Source: Tupaia tana (lineage: Eukaryota; Chordata; Mammalia; Scandentia; Tupaiidae). From it: a stretch of DNA of 64,000 bases. The position numbers and the translations under genes were made by a program. The DNA lies in contig JAKSZU010000009.1 in the NCBI GenBank assembly GCA_026018925.1, positions 68,312,949-68,376,948 on the forward strand, in the 5' to 3' direction. The notes under the pieces are model-generated. The model worked only from the letters and a program-made list of their open reading frames with translations, was not told where the DNA came from and ran no database searches. This document shows positions 34,234 to 45,468 of this stretch, piece after piece (position 1 is the stretch's first letter; each line of letters begins with the position of its first letter).

Positions 34234-37200
34234 CCTTCTGTCTGTTCCCTACAATAATACATCTCACGTGTATAGACACACATAGACTAAAAGTGAAGGG
34301 CTGGAAAAAAGAATTCCATGCAAATGGGAACCAAAAAGAGCTGGAGACGTGATACTAATTTCAGACAAAACAGCTTTTAAAACAAAATCTGTAAGAGGAG
34401 ACAAAGAAGGGCATTATATAGTAATAAAAAAGCTAATTCATCAAGAAGATAAAATGCTTATAAATATTTATGCACCCAACTCAGGAGTACCCAAATATGT
34501 AATGGAAAGACGGTTAGATCTTAAAGGAGAGAAGACTGCAACACACTAATTTTTGGGGATCTCAACACTCCACTATCTCCTTTGGACAGATCATCTAGAC
34601 AAAAAATAAACACAGAGATACAGGCTCTAAATGATACCAAAAATCAAATGGACTTCACAGATATGTATAGAACCTTTCACCAAATAAACCATGAAATATA
34701 CTTTTTTTCTAACCCCCACATGGAGTCTTTCTGAGGATTGACCACATGATAGGGTGCAAAACAAACTTTTTACAGATTCAAAGGCATAGAAACTATATCC
34801 AGCATCTTTTCAACCATGATGGATTAACTTGATATCAATTTCAGGAAAAATTATCAAAAATACACAAATACATGGGAACTAAATAACCTACCCCTGAATG
34901 ACCTCACAACTACTGAAGAACTTAAGACTGAAAGCAAAAGATTCAATTGTAACCAATCATAATGAGTACATGAGTTTCCATAATCTATGGCACACGGTAA
35001 AAGAAGTCATAAAAGGGAAGTTCATAGCAATTAGTGTGCATAAGAAAAAGATGAAAAATTGGCAAATGGACAATTTAACATCATGCCTCAGAGACTGGAA
35101 AAGCAACAACAAAAAAGTCCAAAAAACTACAGGAGAAAAGAAATAATAAATATTCAAGCAGAAGTGAATCAAATAGAAAATGAACTATTCAGAAAATAAA
35201 TGAAAGCAAAAGCTGGTTCTTTAAAAAGATAAAATCAACACACCCCTAGTTAGACTAATTAAGAAGAGAGAAAGGAGCCAGATAAATCAAATTCACAGTG
35301 AAGCTGGCAATATAACAACAGACATAATAGAAATATAAAACATCATTTTAAGGATCCTATGAGTGACTATACGCCAACAAAGATAAAAACCTAGATGAGA
35401 CAGACAAATTCCTGAACATGTATAATCTACTAAGATTGAGTCAGGAGAACAAACAATGAGATTGAATCAATAATTAAAAAGCTCCTCAAAAAGAAAAACT
35501 TTGGTCCTGATGGCTTCATCTCTGAATTTTACAAAACATTTAAAGAAGAGTTAACTCCCATTCTACTTAAGTTATTTCTAAAGATCCAAAAGGATAGAAC
35601 TCTTCCAGATTCATTCTATAAAGCCTCCATTACCCTTATTCTTAAAACAGACAAGGACACAACAAGGAAGGAATACTACAGATCAATATCTCTGATAAAC
35701 ATAGATGCAAAAGTTCCCAACAAGAGACTAGCAAATCATGTCCAACAACATATAAAAAAGATTATACATCACGACTAAGTAGGCTTTATTCCAGGGATGC
35801 AAGGGTGGTTCACCATACCCAAAATCATAAACATAATACACTATATTAACAGAAAGATAAAAACCATATGATCATATCAATTGATACAGAAAAAGCACTT
35901 GATCCCTTCGTGATCAAGACTCTCAGCAAAATTGGCATAGAAGGGTCATTCCTTAACATAATAAAAGCTATCTATGAAAAATCCATAGCGAACATCATCC
36001 TGAATGGAAAAAAGCTTAAAGATTTTCTGCTAAAAATTGGTACAAGGATGCCGACTTTCTCCACTCTTTTTCAATACAGTGTTGGAAGACCTCGTCAATA
36101 CAATAAGAAAAGAGAATAAAATAAAAGGCATTCAAATAGGAAAAGGGGTGAAATTATATCTGTTTTTAGTTGACATGATTGTACATGTAGAAGACCCCAT
36201 GGTATCCAAGAAAAAATCCCTAGTAGTAATACATGAATACAGTACAATTGCAGGATACAAAATCAACATACAAAAATCTATAGCATTTCTATATACAAAC
36301 TGCAAGCTTACTGAGATAGAACTGAAGAAAATAATTCCACTTACCATAGCCAGAAGAAGTAAAAGATACCTAGGAATAAATCTAAAGAAAGAAGTCAAAG
36401 ACCTTGACAAAGAAAACTATGAGAAGCTAAAAAAAAAGAAATTGAAAAAGTGAAAGGACATCCCTTGTTCCTGGGTCAGAATTAATATAATCTAAATGGC
36501 AATTCTACCCAAATAAATCTACATATTTAAATACAATCCCTATCAAAATACCAGAGACATTCTTCACAGATCTAGAAAACACAATCATAGAATCTGTTTG
36601 GAATCATACAAGATCTCGTATTGCCAAAGCCATCCTGAGCAAGAAGAAAGGAGTAGAAGGCATCACGCTCCCTGACCCCAAAATATATTACAAAGGTGTG
36701 ATATTGTGTGTATTGGAACAAAAACAGACATTTGGACCAATTGAACTGAATAGATACCCCATAAATAAAACCCCAAACCAGTCAACTGATTTTTGTCAAA
36801 GTGTACCAGTCATTCCAGTGGGGAAAGGAAAACCTCTTCAGCTAATGGTGCTGGAAATACTGGGTATCCAACCGCAGAAAGATGAATCTGAACCCCTATC
36901 TCTCACCATTGACAAAAATCAACTCAAAGTGGATCAAAGATCTAAACCTAAGACCTCAAACTATAAAACTACAGGTGGAAAACATTGGTGAAACTCTGGG
37001 AGACATTGGGGTAGGCAAAAACGTCTTAAATAAGACCCCCAAAGTGCAGTCAATAATCCCAAAAACAGACAAATGGTGTTACATCAGATTAAGGTTTTTG
37101 CACAGCAAAAGACACAGTAATTAGTGTGAATTGACAACTTTCAGAATAAGAGAATATTTTTGTAAACTATGCTTCAGATAAGGTACTGATAACCAGAATA

Positions 37201-38229
37201 CCATGGAATTCAAGTGGCTTACCCCGCCCAAAAAATGATCAACCCAATTAAAATAAGCTAAAATGAGCTGAAAAAAAAAAAAAAACTCTCTAAGGAAGAC
37301 ATATGAACAACCTAAAGGCATATAAAAATTTGTTCAGCTTCCCTCATTATAAGGGAGACACAGATCAAAACCACAATGAGATACTACCTAACCCCAGTCA
37401 GAATGACTAAGATTTAAAAAAAAAAAAAAAAAAAAAAAAGGATAAGTGCTGGTGGAGATATGGTGAAAGGGGAATTCTCCTACACTGCTGGTGGGAATGT
37501 AAATTGGTCCAGTCACTGTGGAGGACAATATGGAGATTCCTCAAATATCTACAAATAGAATTACCATATGATCCTGCAGTCTCACTCCTGGGTATTTACC
37601 CAAAGAACAGGAAAATGCTTAGCTGGAAAAGTGCTTTGCTCATTTATGTTTATTGCGGCATTATGCACAAATGCTAAGACATGAAATCAACCCTAATGTC
37701 CATGAACAGAAGAATGGATTGAAAATATGTGGCACATATACTCTATGAAATACTACTCAACCATAAAACAAAACAAACAAACAAAAAACAAAGCCCTGGC
37801 TTTTGATAGAAAATGAAAGAATATTGAAAATTTACTGTGAAGTGGAGCAAGCCAGGCTATGAAAGAGAGTCATTGTATGTCTCCACTAAATATACACCTA
37901 CTGTCTGTACTCTGTGTTTGAAACTGAAAGATTAGAGGATATAGAAACATGGAAAATAGTTATAGATACTGGACACAGTGTGGGAAGAGGGTTAAAGATG
38001 GAGGAGAGTCTGAGGAAAGACAATAAGGACAAAAATAGAGCAGCAAGACATTTATGGGACACAGAAATGAATTATTATTTGTTGATGATAACATGTATAG
38101 TATCCCCAACTGGACTGATGAGAAATGTATTCATGTTGGAAAATTCACTTTACAAGCTAAGTGATTGAATGTATAAAAGAAATTAAAATAAAATATATTA
38201 AAAATAAATAAATAAATGAATAAATAAAT

Positions 38230-40610
38230 AAAAATTGGAGCAAGACAAGGTAGCCCACTGTCTTTACTCCTTTTTAATGTAGTGCTGGAAGTCCTAGCCA
38301 ATGCAATCATACAAGAAATCAAAATGAAATATATTTAGATAGGAAAAGAAGAAGTTAAACTTTCACTGTTTGCACTTGATAGGATTACATACCTATAACA
38401 TTCAAAGGAATGCAGGAAAAAGTTCTAGAAGTGATAAATTAACTCATTAAAGTTGCAGGATATAAAGTCAATATAAACAAATCCATAGCATCTTCATACA
38501 TCAATAACGAACAGACTGAGACAGAATTGAAAAAAACAATCCCATCAATCCCATTTACAATAGCTACAAAACAAATAAGATACCCAAGAATAAATCTAAC
38601 CAAAGCAGTGAAAGACCTTTACAAGGAAAACTATTAAAAATTGAAAGAATAAACTGATTATGATATTAAAAAATGGAAAGAGACTCTGTGCTCTTGGAAG
38701 AATCAATATAGTCAAAATGTCAGTCCTACACAAATTAATTTACATATTCAACACAATTCTGATACAATTACCTGAGATCTTCTCCACAGAGATAGAGAAA
38801 AAAATTAAAAATTTGCCTGGAAAAAAATTACCTCATATTGCCAAGGCAATACTGTATCAAAAAAAAAAAAAAAATACTTGGAGGCACCTCACACTAACCA
38901 ACTTTAAAGTATATTACAAAGCAGTGATACTTAAAACACCATGGTACTGGTATGTACACACACACACACATACACACACACACATAGATACATAGGCTAA
39001 TGAAACAGAATAGAGAATCCAGAGATGAACCCCCAAATCACATAGCAACTGTTATTTGGTAAAGGTTATAAGACAATGAGGGTAGAAAAAAAAGTCTCTT
39101 TAGCAAATAGTGTTGAAAGAACTGAAGGGAACCAGCAGTTAGCATCATAGCTATGTCGCTGGACTCCCACATAGTCGACTGCAGTTCACGTCCCGGACCC
39201 GGTGGCTTAAAACTCACGCCAGGCGCGTGTGCGTGCGTGCCCAAGATCCCGAGAGGAGAATGGAGGAGAAGGGATTGTGGCGTGACCATCCCCTCTGGGG
39301 GGGTGATTTCTCGCTTTCTGTCTCTATGTCTCTCTCTGTCTGGCAAGCGCATGCGCCCTATAGCGAAAACCTCTGAAAAAAAAAAAAGAAAGAAAAGAAA
39401 GAACTGAATATCCATCTGTAGAAAAATGAACCTGGACCCCTATCTCTCACCATTAACAAGAATTGACTTAAAACCAATAAAATATTTAAAGATAAATTCT
39501 CTAAATACAAAAATATCAGTAGAAAATATAGGGAAAACTTTTGAAGACATTGGAGCAAACAGATTTCAATTAGACCCTAAAGCATAGGCAATGATCTCTA
39601 AAATAGACAAGTGGGATTACACTAAGCTAAAAAGCTTCTTCACCATGAAAGAAACTATAATGAGAGTAAAAAGACAACCTTCAGAATGAGAGAAAATATT
39701 TGCAAAATATTTCTCAGATAAGGAATTGCTATCTAGAATATATAGGGAACTCAAATGGCTCACCCATCGAGGAATAATTCAATTAAAAAATGAGCAAATG
39801 AATAGACAACTCTCCAAGGAATACTTATTAATGGCCAGGAGCCATATGAATAAATGTTCAGTCTCTGGTCATAAGAAAAATGCAAATTAAAACTACAATG
39901 AAATATCACTGACTAGGACCAAAATAATAAAGAATCACAGATGTTGGCAAAGCTCTGATAAAAATGGAACTCTCTTACACTATTGGTGGGTATGTAAATT
40001 AGTCCAATCAGTATGAAAAGAAATATAAAGGTTTTTAAAAACTTTCAATTAGAACTTCCATATGACCAGCTATCCCACTTCTTGCAATCTACCTGAAGGA
40101 TAAGAAAACACTCAATTGGAAAGACATCTGTACATTCATGTTTATTGCAGCATTATTTATAACTGCTAAAATATGGAACCACCCTAAGTGTTCAAAAACT
40201 GATGATAGGACTGAAAAACTGTGGCAATTTATACTATGAAATATTACACAGCTATAATAAATAATGAAGTCTTATCATTTGACTCAAAATTGACAAATAT
40301 GAAAGATTCAATGTTGCACAAAGAAAGCCAGACTTTGAAATGTATACATTGTATATCCCCACTCAATTTGTACTGAGTGTCTGCACTTTATGGAAGAAGT
40401 TGAAAGATCTGAAGATGTAATGGTGTAGAAAATGGGTGTGAAAGTAGAGAGTGACTGGTGGGTGGATGGAAAGCATGAGAAAAAAGAAGTTAGACAGTTA
40501 TATCTACTTGAAAGTGGTATTAAACTAATCTGCAAATTATTACATGAATGCTTTATCAAATTATGAAAGTTCAAATGCAAATAATTTTTGAAGACTATGA
40601 TAAATTTCTG
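38230..40610 (+). mobile_element. Older L1, right half (RT, C-terminus, 3'UTR)
   Basis: Continues the L1 of 28905-31612: GGAGCAAGACAAGGTAGCCC, then the RT motif read as FALD instead of FADD (38369-38380), CTTTAAAGTATATTACAAAGCAGTG, the C-terminal ORF2 text and a decayed 3'UTR ending near 40610. An (AC)n run at 38950-38990 and a SINE interrupt it. More diverged than the L1 that split it, as the nesting predicts. Confidence 0.85.
39127..39396 (+). mobile_element. CYN-like SINE in L1 ORF2
   Basis: 12-bp TSD GAAAGAACTGAA at 39115-39126 and 39397-39408. GGGAACCAGCAG head with GTGACCATC and GTCTCTATGTCTC: the second subfamily. Confidence 0.92.
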
Positions 40611-41098
40611 TTTACAAGAAAAATCAATCATGACTTTTTTTGGTATTGTCTGGAAATATCTCACTCCGGTGTGTATATGTTAATTTATTTGTCATCAAAA
40701 GAACGCATTGCCTAAAAGAAAGGACTGACTAGTGTGAAAATGTTTACAGTCTTTTTTTAGATTGTAGTTTATTATTAGTTTGTGTCTGTAAGCTATTGTT
40801 ATAAATATCACCTGCATTTTTAGTACACACAACTTTTTACTTTGAAGCTTGTTTCTGTGAATTTACACCTACATTTTGTTTTTGCAATGTTTTCTGAAAG
40901 AAGTGAAGAAAATTTCTGTTGGAAAAGAAAAAGAGATAGGAGGACAAATTGCTGGAGTTTCCAAAGGACTGAAATTACTTTGTATTCCCTTCCACCAGAA
41001 TGGGGAAAGTCTCCTCTTGATTTCTGGTAACCTCCTCAAGAAGAATATTAACTTAGATATAGATTATGGGCTGCTCTGAACCTGTCCCAGCTAAACTT
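40611..41098. other. No known element; small open frame of unknown meaning
   Basis: Unique-looking DNA left of composite copy A. A plus-strand frame at 40876-41079 (67 codons) has a balanced composition (KKISVGKEKEIGGQIAG...) but no family I recognise. It could be a decayed exon or chance. Confidence 0.3.
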
Positions 41099-41113
41099 AA
41101 AAACACAAACCTC

Positions 41114-41600
41114 GAAAGCCTGCTCAATGGCTCCTGACATCTAGACATGCTGGGAGAAAGGAAGATGTCCCACTCCTAACTGGGCCTCCAGCATACAAAA
41201 CCCACGTGAACAGCCCTTCTTCAAGAGAAAGCCTGCTCAATGGCTCCTGACATCTAGACATGCTGGGAGAAAGGAAGATGTCCCACTCCTAACTGGGCCT
41301 CCAGCATACAAAACCCACGTGGTAGGAAAACCCCTTTCATATCTCCTGTCTCTGAATCAATCTTTGTCTCTCTCTACCTCTCACTCTCTCTCTCTCTCTC
41401 TTTCTCTCTGTCTGTCTGTCTGTCTTTTTTTTTTAATTTTTGCTTTTTAGAATTTTTTAAGGTGAGGCTTCTTACAGGGACCTTTGGCCCCTCCCTCCTA
41501 GGCCTTTGTTTTGTTAATAATCCCCTCTGCTCCTCCCAGAACAGCCCTTCTTCAAGAGAAAGCCTGCTCAATGGCTCCTGAGATCTAGACATTTTTGTGC
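41114..41600 (+). repeat. 5' monomers of composite copy A (type 3)
   Basis: Unit beginning AACAGCCCTTCTTCAAGAGAAAGCC and ending AAAACCCACGTG. GAAAGCCTGCTC recurs at 41114, 41227 (113-bp period, near-identical units) and 41558 (partial). The first unit starts within the monomer, as expected of transcription from a monomer promoter or of 5' truncation. A CT-rich run (41366-41426) separates the second and third. Confidence 0.85.
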
Positions 41601-41823
41601 CGCGCGGTTTTCTAATTTTTGATTTTTATTGAAATTTTTTTAATATTAATTTTTCTTTTTTAGATTTATTCCAAAGCTCTTCTCTTTTTTTTTCTCTGTT
41701 TCTTGTCTGTTTTTTTTGTTGTTGTTGTTGGTATTGTTTCCCTCTCTCTGCTTCCTTTTCTGCACACTTCCCAACCCTCATATTAAACTTCAAAAGTTTG
41801 GGAAGAAACCAACCATCCACCAG

Positions 41824-42310
41824 ATGACTAGAAATCGCTGCAGGACCACAAGAAATATGGAGAACCAGGAAAATGCCCCTCCTCCAATTGAAACGGATAG
41901 CTCCTCTTCATCCACACACAGTTCAAGGGAATTCATGGAAATGTCCGATAAACAATTCAGATCATTCATAATGGCAAAGCTAACAGAGATCGAAGAGAAG
42001 AGAGACAAGGAACTGCTGAAGGGGAAGGAGAAAGGAGTTGAAGAGTTCTAGGAGGTGAGGAAATTCATGCAAGATCTAAAAGAGGAGTTTCACACTTTAC
42101 AAAAGAATCAGATGGAGCTGTTAGAGATGAAGGATATAATACAAGAAGTCAAAATCTCCCTTGAAAGTATTAAAAACAGACTAGATCATTCAGAAAATGG
42201 AATCTCTAATGTAGAAGAGAAAATGGCTGGCCTAGAAAGGTCCACCATAAAGACTGAGAAAATGGCCCAAAACTTTGAGAATAATATGGAAGAAGTACTA
42301 GATACAATTA
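41824..42310 (+). pseudogene. L1 ORF1 N-terminal part carried by the composite element
   Basis: ATG at 41824 opens MTRNRCRTTRNMENQEN, then the acidic/serine-rich stretch and the coiled coil (EMSDKQFRSFIMAKLTEIEE, ... VKISLESIKNRLDHSENGI). One in-frame TAG (42049-42051) interrupts it; the related copies have a CAG-like codon at this place, so a single transition explains it. The frame then stays open to the VNTR junction at about 42310. The RNA-recognition and C-terminal domains are absent, replaced by the VNTR. It is much better preserved than ORF1 in the other L1 copies here, which suggests a fairly recent origin. Confidence 0.82.
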
Positions 42311-45073
42311 AACGTCCAGGGGCGGCAGGCGGGGGCTCCGCTCTGCGTGCCGGCGTGTGGGGGTGGGGAGGCGGGCGCGGGGGCTCCAATCCACATGCTG
42401 GGGTGCGGGGTCAGGGCGCGGGGGCTCCGCTCCACGTGCCCTGTCTGGAGGTCTGGCCCGACGGGCTCTGCCCCACGTGCTGTGGCCGGGGCTCTGTCCT
42501 GTGTGCCATGGCCGGGGTCTGCCCCGCGTGCCGTGGCCGGGGTCTGCCCCGCGTGCCTCGGCCGGGGTCTGTCCCGTGTGCCGTGGCCGGGGCTCTGCCC
42601 CGTGTGCCGTGGCCAGGGCTCTGACCCCGCGTGCCTTGGCCGGGGTCTGTCCCGCGTGCCGTGGCCGGGGCTCTTACCCTGCGTGCCGTGGCCGGGGTCT
42701 GCCCCACGTGCCGTGGCTGGGGCCCTGTCCCGCGCGCCGTGGCCGGGGTCTGCCCCGCGTGCCGTGGCCGGGACTCTGCCCCGCGTGCCGTGGCCGGGGT
42801 CTGCCCCGTGTGCCGTGGCCGGGGCTCTGCTCCGCATGCCCTATCCAGAGGTCCGGCCCGACCGGGGCTCTGCCCCGTGTGCCGTGGCCGGGGTCTGCTC
42901 CCGCGTGCCATGGCCGGGTTCTGCCCCGCGTGCCGTGGCCGGGACTCTGCCCCGCGTGCCGTGGCCGGGGCCCTGTTCCATGTGCCGTGGCCCGGGTCTG
43001 CCCCCTCGTGCCGTGGCCAGGTTCTGCCCTGCGTGCCGTGGCCGGGACTCTACCCCGCATGCCGTGGCCGGGGCCTGCCCCGCGTGCCGTGGCTGGGGCC
43101 CTGTCCCGCGTGCCGTGGCCGGGGTCTGCACCCTGTGCCATGGCAGTGGTCCTGTCCCCACGTGCCGTGGCCGGGGTCTGCCCCGTGTGCCGTGGCCGGG
43201 GTCTGCCCCCGCGTGCCGTGGCCGGGGCTCTGCCCCGCGTGCCGTGGCCGGGGCCCTGTCCCGCGTGCCGTGACCGGGGTTCTGCCCCGCGTGTCGTGGC
43301 CGGGGCCCTGTCCCACGTGCCGTGGCCAGGGTCTGCCCCGCGTGCTGTGGCCGGGGCTCTGCTCCGCATGCCCTATCCGGAGGTCCGGCCTGACCAGGGC
43401 TCTGCCCCCGCGTGCCGTGGCCGGGCTCTGCCCCACGTGCCGTGGCTGGGCTCTGCCGCGCGTGCCGTGGCCGGGGCCTGCCCCCGCGTGCCGTGGCCGT
43501 GGTCTGCCCCGCGTGCCGTGGCCGGGGCCTGCCCCCGCGTGCCGTGGCCGGGGCCCTGTCCCGCATGTCATGGCCGGGGCCTTGTCCCACGTGCCGTGGC
43601 CAGGGTCTGCCCCGCGTGCCGTGGCCGGGTTCTGCCCCGCGTGCCGTGGCCGGGACTCTGCCCCGCGTGCCGTGGCCGGGGCCCTGTTCCATGTGCCGTG
43701 GCCCGGGTCTGCCCCCTCGTGCCGTGGCCAGGTTCTGCCCTGCGTGCCGTGGCCGGGGACTCTACCCCGCATGCCGTGGCCGGGGCCTGCCCCGCGTGCC
43801 GTGGCTGGGGCCCTGTCCCGCGTGCCGTGGCCGGGGTCTGCACCCTGTGCCATGGCAGTGGTCCTGTCCCCCACGTGCCGTGGCCGGGGTCTGCCCCGTG
43901 TGCCGTGGCCGGGGTCTGCCCCCGCGTGCCGTGGCCGGGGCTCTGCCCCGCGTGCCGTGGCCGGGGCCCTGTCCCCGCGTGCCGTGACCGGGGTTCTGCC
44001 CCGCGTGCCGTGGCCGGGGCCCTGCCCCGCGTGCCGTGGCCGGGGCCCTGTCCCGCGTGTCATGGCCGGGGCCCTGTCCCACGTGCCGTGGCCAGGGTCT
44101 GCCCCGCGTGCTGTGGCCGGGGCTCTGCTCCGCATGCCCTATCCGGAGGTCCGGCCTGACCAGGGCTCTGCCCCCGCGTGCCGTGGCCGGGCTCTGCCCC
44201 ACGTGCCGTGGCTGGGCTCTGCCGCGCGTGCCGTGGCCGGGGCCTGCCCCCGCGTGCCGTGGCCGTGGTCTGCCCCGCGTGCCGTGGCCGGGGCCTGCCC
44301 CCGCGTGCCGTGGCCGGGGCCCTGTCCCGCATGTCATGGCCGGGGCCTTGTCCCACGTGCCGTGGCCAGGGTCTGCCCCGCGTGCCGTGGCCGGGGCTCT
44401 GCTCCGCATGCCCTATCCGGATGTCCGGCCTGACCGGGGCTCTGCCCCGCGTGCCGTGGCCAGGCTCTGCCCCCGCGTGCCGTGGCCAGGCTCTGCCGCG
44501 CGTACCATGGTCGGGTTCTGCCCCCACGTGCCTTGGCCAGGGTCTGCCCCCGCGTGCCGTGGCCGGGGTTCTGCCCCACGTGCCGTGGCCGGGGTCAACC
44601 CCGCGTGCCATGGCCGGGGTCTGCCCCGCGTGCCGTGGCCGGGACTCTGCCCCGCGTGCCGTGGCCGGGGTTCTGCCCCGCGTGCCGTTGTCGGGACTCT
44701 GCCCCGCGTGCCGTGGCCGGGACTCTGCCCTGCGTGCCGTGGCCGGGGTCTGCCCCCGCGTGCCGTGGCCTGGGTCTGCCCCGCGTGCCGTGGCCGGGGT
44801 CTGCCCCCGCGTGCCGTGGCCGGGTTCTGCCCCCGCGTGCCGTGGCTGGGACTCTGCCCCCGCGTGCCGTGGCCGTGGCCTGCCCCGCGTGCCGTGGCCT
44901 GCCCCGTGTGCCGTGGCCGGGGCTCTGCCCCCGCGTGCCGTGGCCAGGCCCTGCCCCCTCGTGCCGTGGCCGCGGCTCTGCCCCGCGTGCCGTGGCCGGG
45001 GTCTGCCCCGCGTGCCGTGACCGGGGCTCTGCCCCCGCGGGCGGTGGCCGGGATCTGCCCCGCGTGCCGCAAC
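42311..45073 (+). repeat. GC-rich VNTR, ~25-bp unit, about 100 copies, with higher-order duplication
   Basis: Typical unit GCGTGCCGTGGCCGGGGTCTGCCCC with 24-27 bp variants. A distinct spacer, GCTCCGCATGCCCTATCCGG, occurs at 42829, 43361, 44127 and 44401, with a diverged version at 42429. The block around CCCTGTTCCATGTGCCGTGG (42971 and 43682) and CACCCTGTGCCATGGCAGTG (43129 and 43841) repeats at 711-712 bp, so large blocks were duplicated. CpG is abundant. No sensible protein: open frames exist on both strands because the units lack stops. Confidence 0.95.
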
Positions 45074-45453
45074 CGCTGATGGCCGTCTCTGCTTTCCTGA
45101 GCCGCGTTCCTGAAACTGTGTTCCATGGAGATTCACCTACATTTGCGGGGCTGCACGAGACCCACCCTTGGTCTAGCCCTGAGTGCAGTCTACGTTTCCT
45201 ATTGTTGGGAACTTTATGATCTGATAATTGGAAAAAAAAATCATGTTTATCATAAAAAATAATTAGAATAATAATAATAATGATTGGGAAACATAGGAAA
45301 GATATTGAATGTTGAAGCGGGGAGATTAATGTCTCTGTACTGACTGACATGCATGACATTCCCTTTTGAAAAAAGCAATGTAATACACTGTAAAGTTATA
45401 CGTAATTCAATGTAATAAAAAAAATAGATAATAAAAAGCTAAAAAAAAAAAAA
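45074..45453 (+). other. 3' module of composite copy A
   Basis: 45074-45236 aligns to the minus strand of copy B around 27620-27450 (CTGATGGCCGTCTCTGC versus CTGATAACCATCTCTGC; TTCCTGAAACTGT; CTGCACGAGACCCACCC). Then 45265-45430 aligns to the last L1 3'UTR-like module of copy B. About 0.6 kb present in B is missing between them. The origin of the first block is unknown to me. The poly(A) runs 45441-45453, upstream of the TSD. Confidence 0.8.
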
Positions 45454-45468
45454 AAAAACACAAACCTC

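Larger units (their letters stand above)
31613..38229 (+). mobile_element. Full-length L1 inserted in an older L1, degenerate
   Basis: Order: 5'UTR with about five monomers (31613-32440) and a unique part (32440-32761); ORF1 from ATG 32762, broken early, to about 34040, with a SINE inside; ORF2 from about 34077 (MANLMVETSPEIKIITLYVN, endonuclease) to about 37815; 3'UTR to about 38165; an (AAAT)n-rich tail to 38229. The total of about 6.6 kb is full length. A near-match duplication of host L1, AAAAACTGGAACAAGA at 31597-31612 and AAAAATTGGAGCAAGA at 38230-38245, proves insertion into the older L1. An A/G-rich expansion (34180-34233) lies within the endonuclease domain. The RT motif FADD reads FLVD (36173-36184). 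It cannot be active now. Confidence 0.92.
41114..45453 (+). mobile_element. Composite VNTR retroelement, copy A (SVA/LAVA-like)
   Basis: Five parts in order: L1 5'UTR-like monomers and CT-rich DNA (41114-41823); the L1 ORF1 N-terminal region (41824-42310); a GC-rich VNTR (about 42311-45073); a unique module shared with copy B (45074-45240); and an L1 3'UTR-like end with poly(A) (45241-45453). A perfect 15-bp TSD AAAAACACAAACCTC flanks it at 41099-41113 and 45454-45468, and the cut site is CTT|AAAA. Both are hallmarks of L1 target-primed insertion. It has no ORF2 and so must have moved in trans. Hominoid SVA and gibbon LAVA have the same logic, but their 5' and 3' parts come from Alu and an ERV or from L1/Alu; here the 5' part is L1 5'UTR/ORF1. 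The long frames through the VNTR are not genes. Confidence 0.88.

Noticed and set aside
42311..45073. CRISPR-like or telomere-like array
   Set aside because: Units are head-to-tail without unique spacers, and the genome is eukaryotic. It is a minisatellite.
42347..45219. Very long open reading frames (up to 600 codons) on both strands over the GC-rich array
   Set aside because: They are overlapping frames of a ~25-bp tandem repeat without stop codons in several frames. The peptides (VPWPGSAPRAVAG, HGTRGRAPATARG) shift frame with unit length. No start context, no family.
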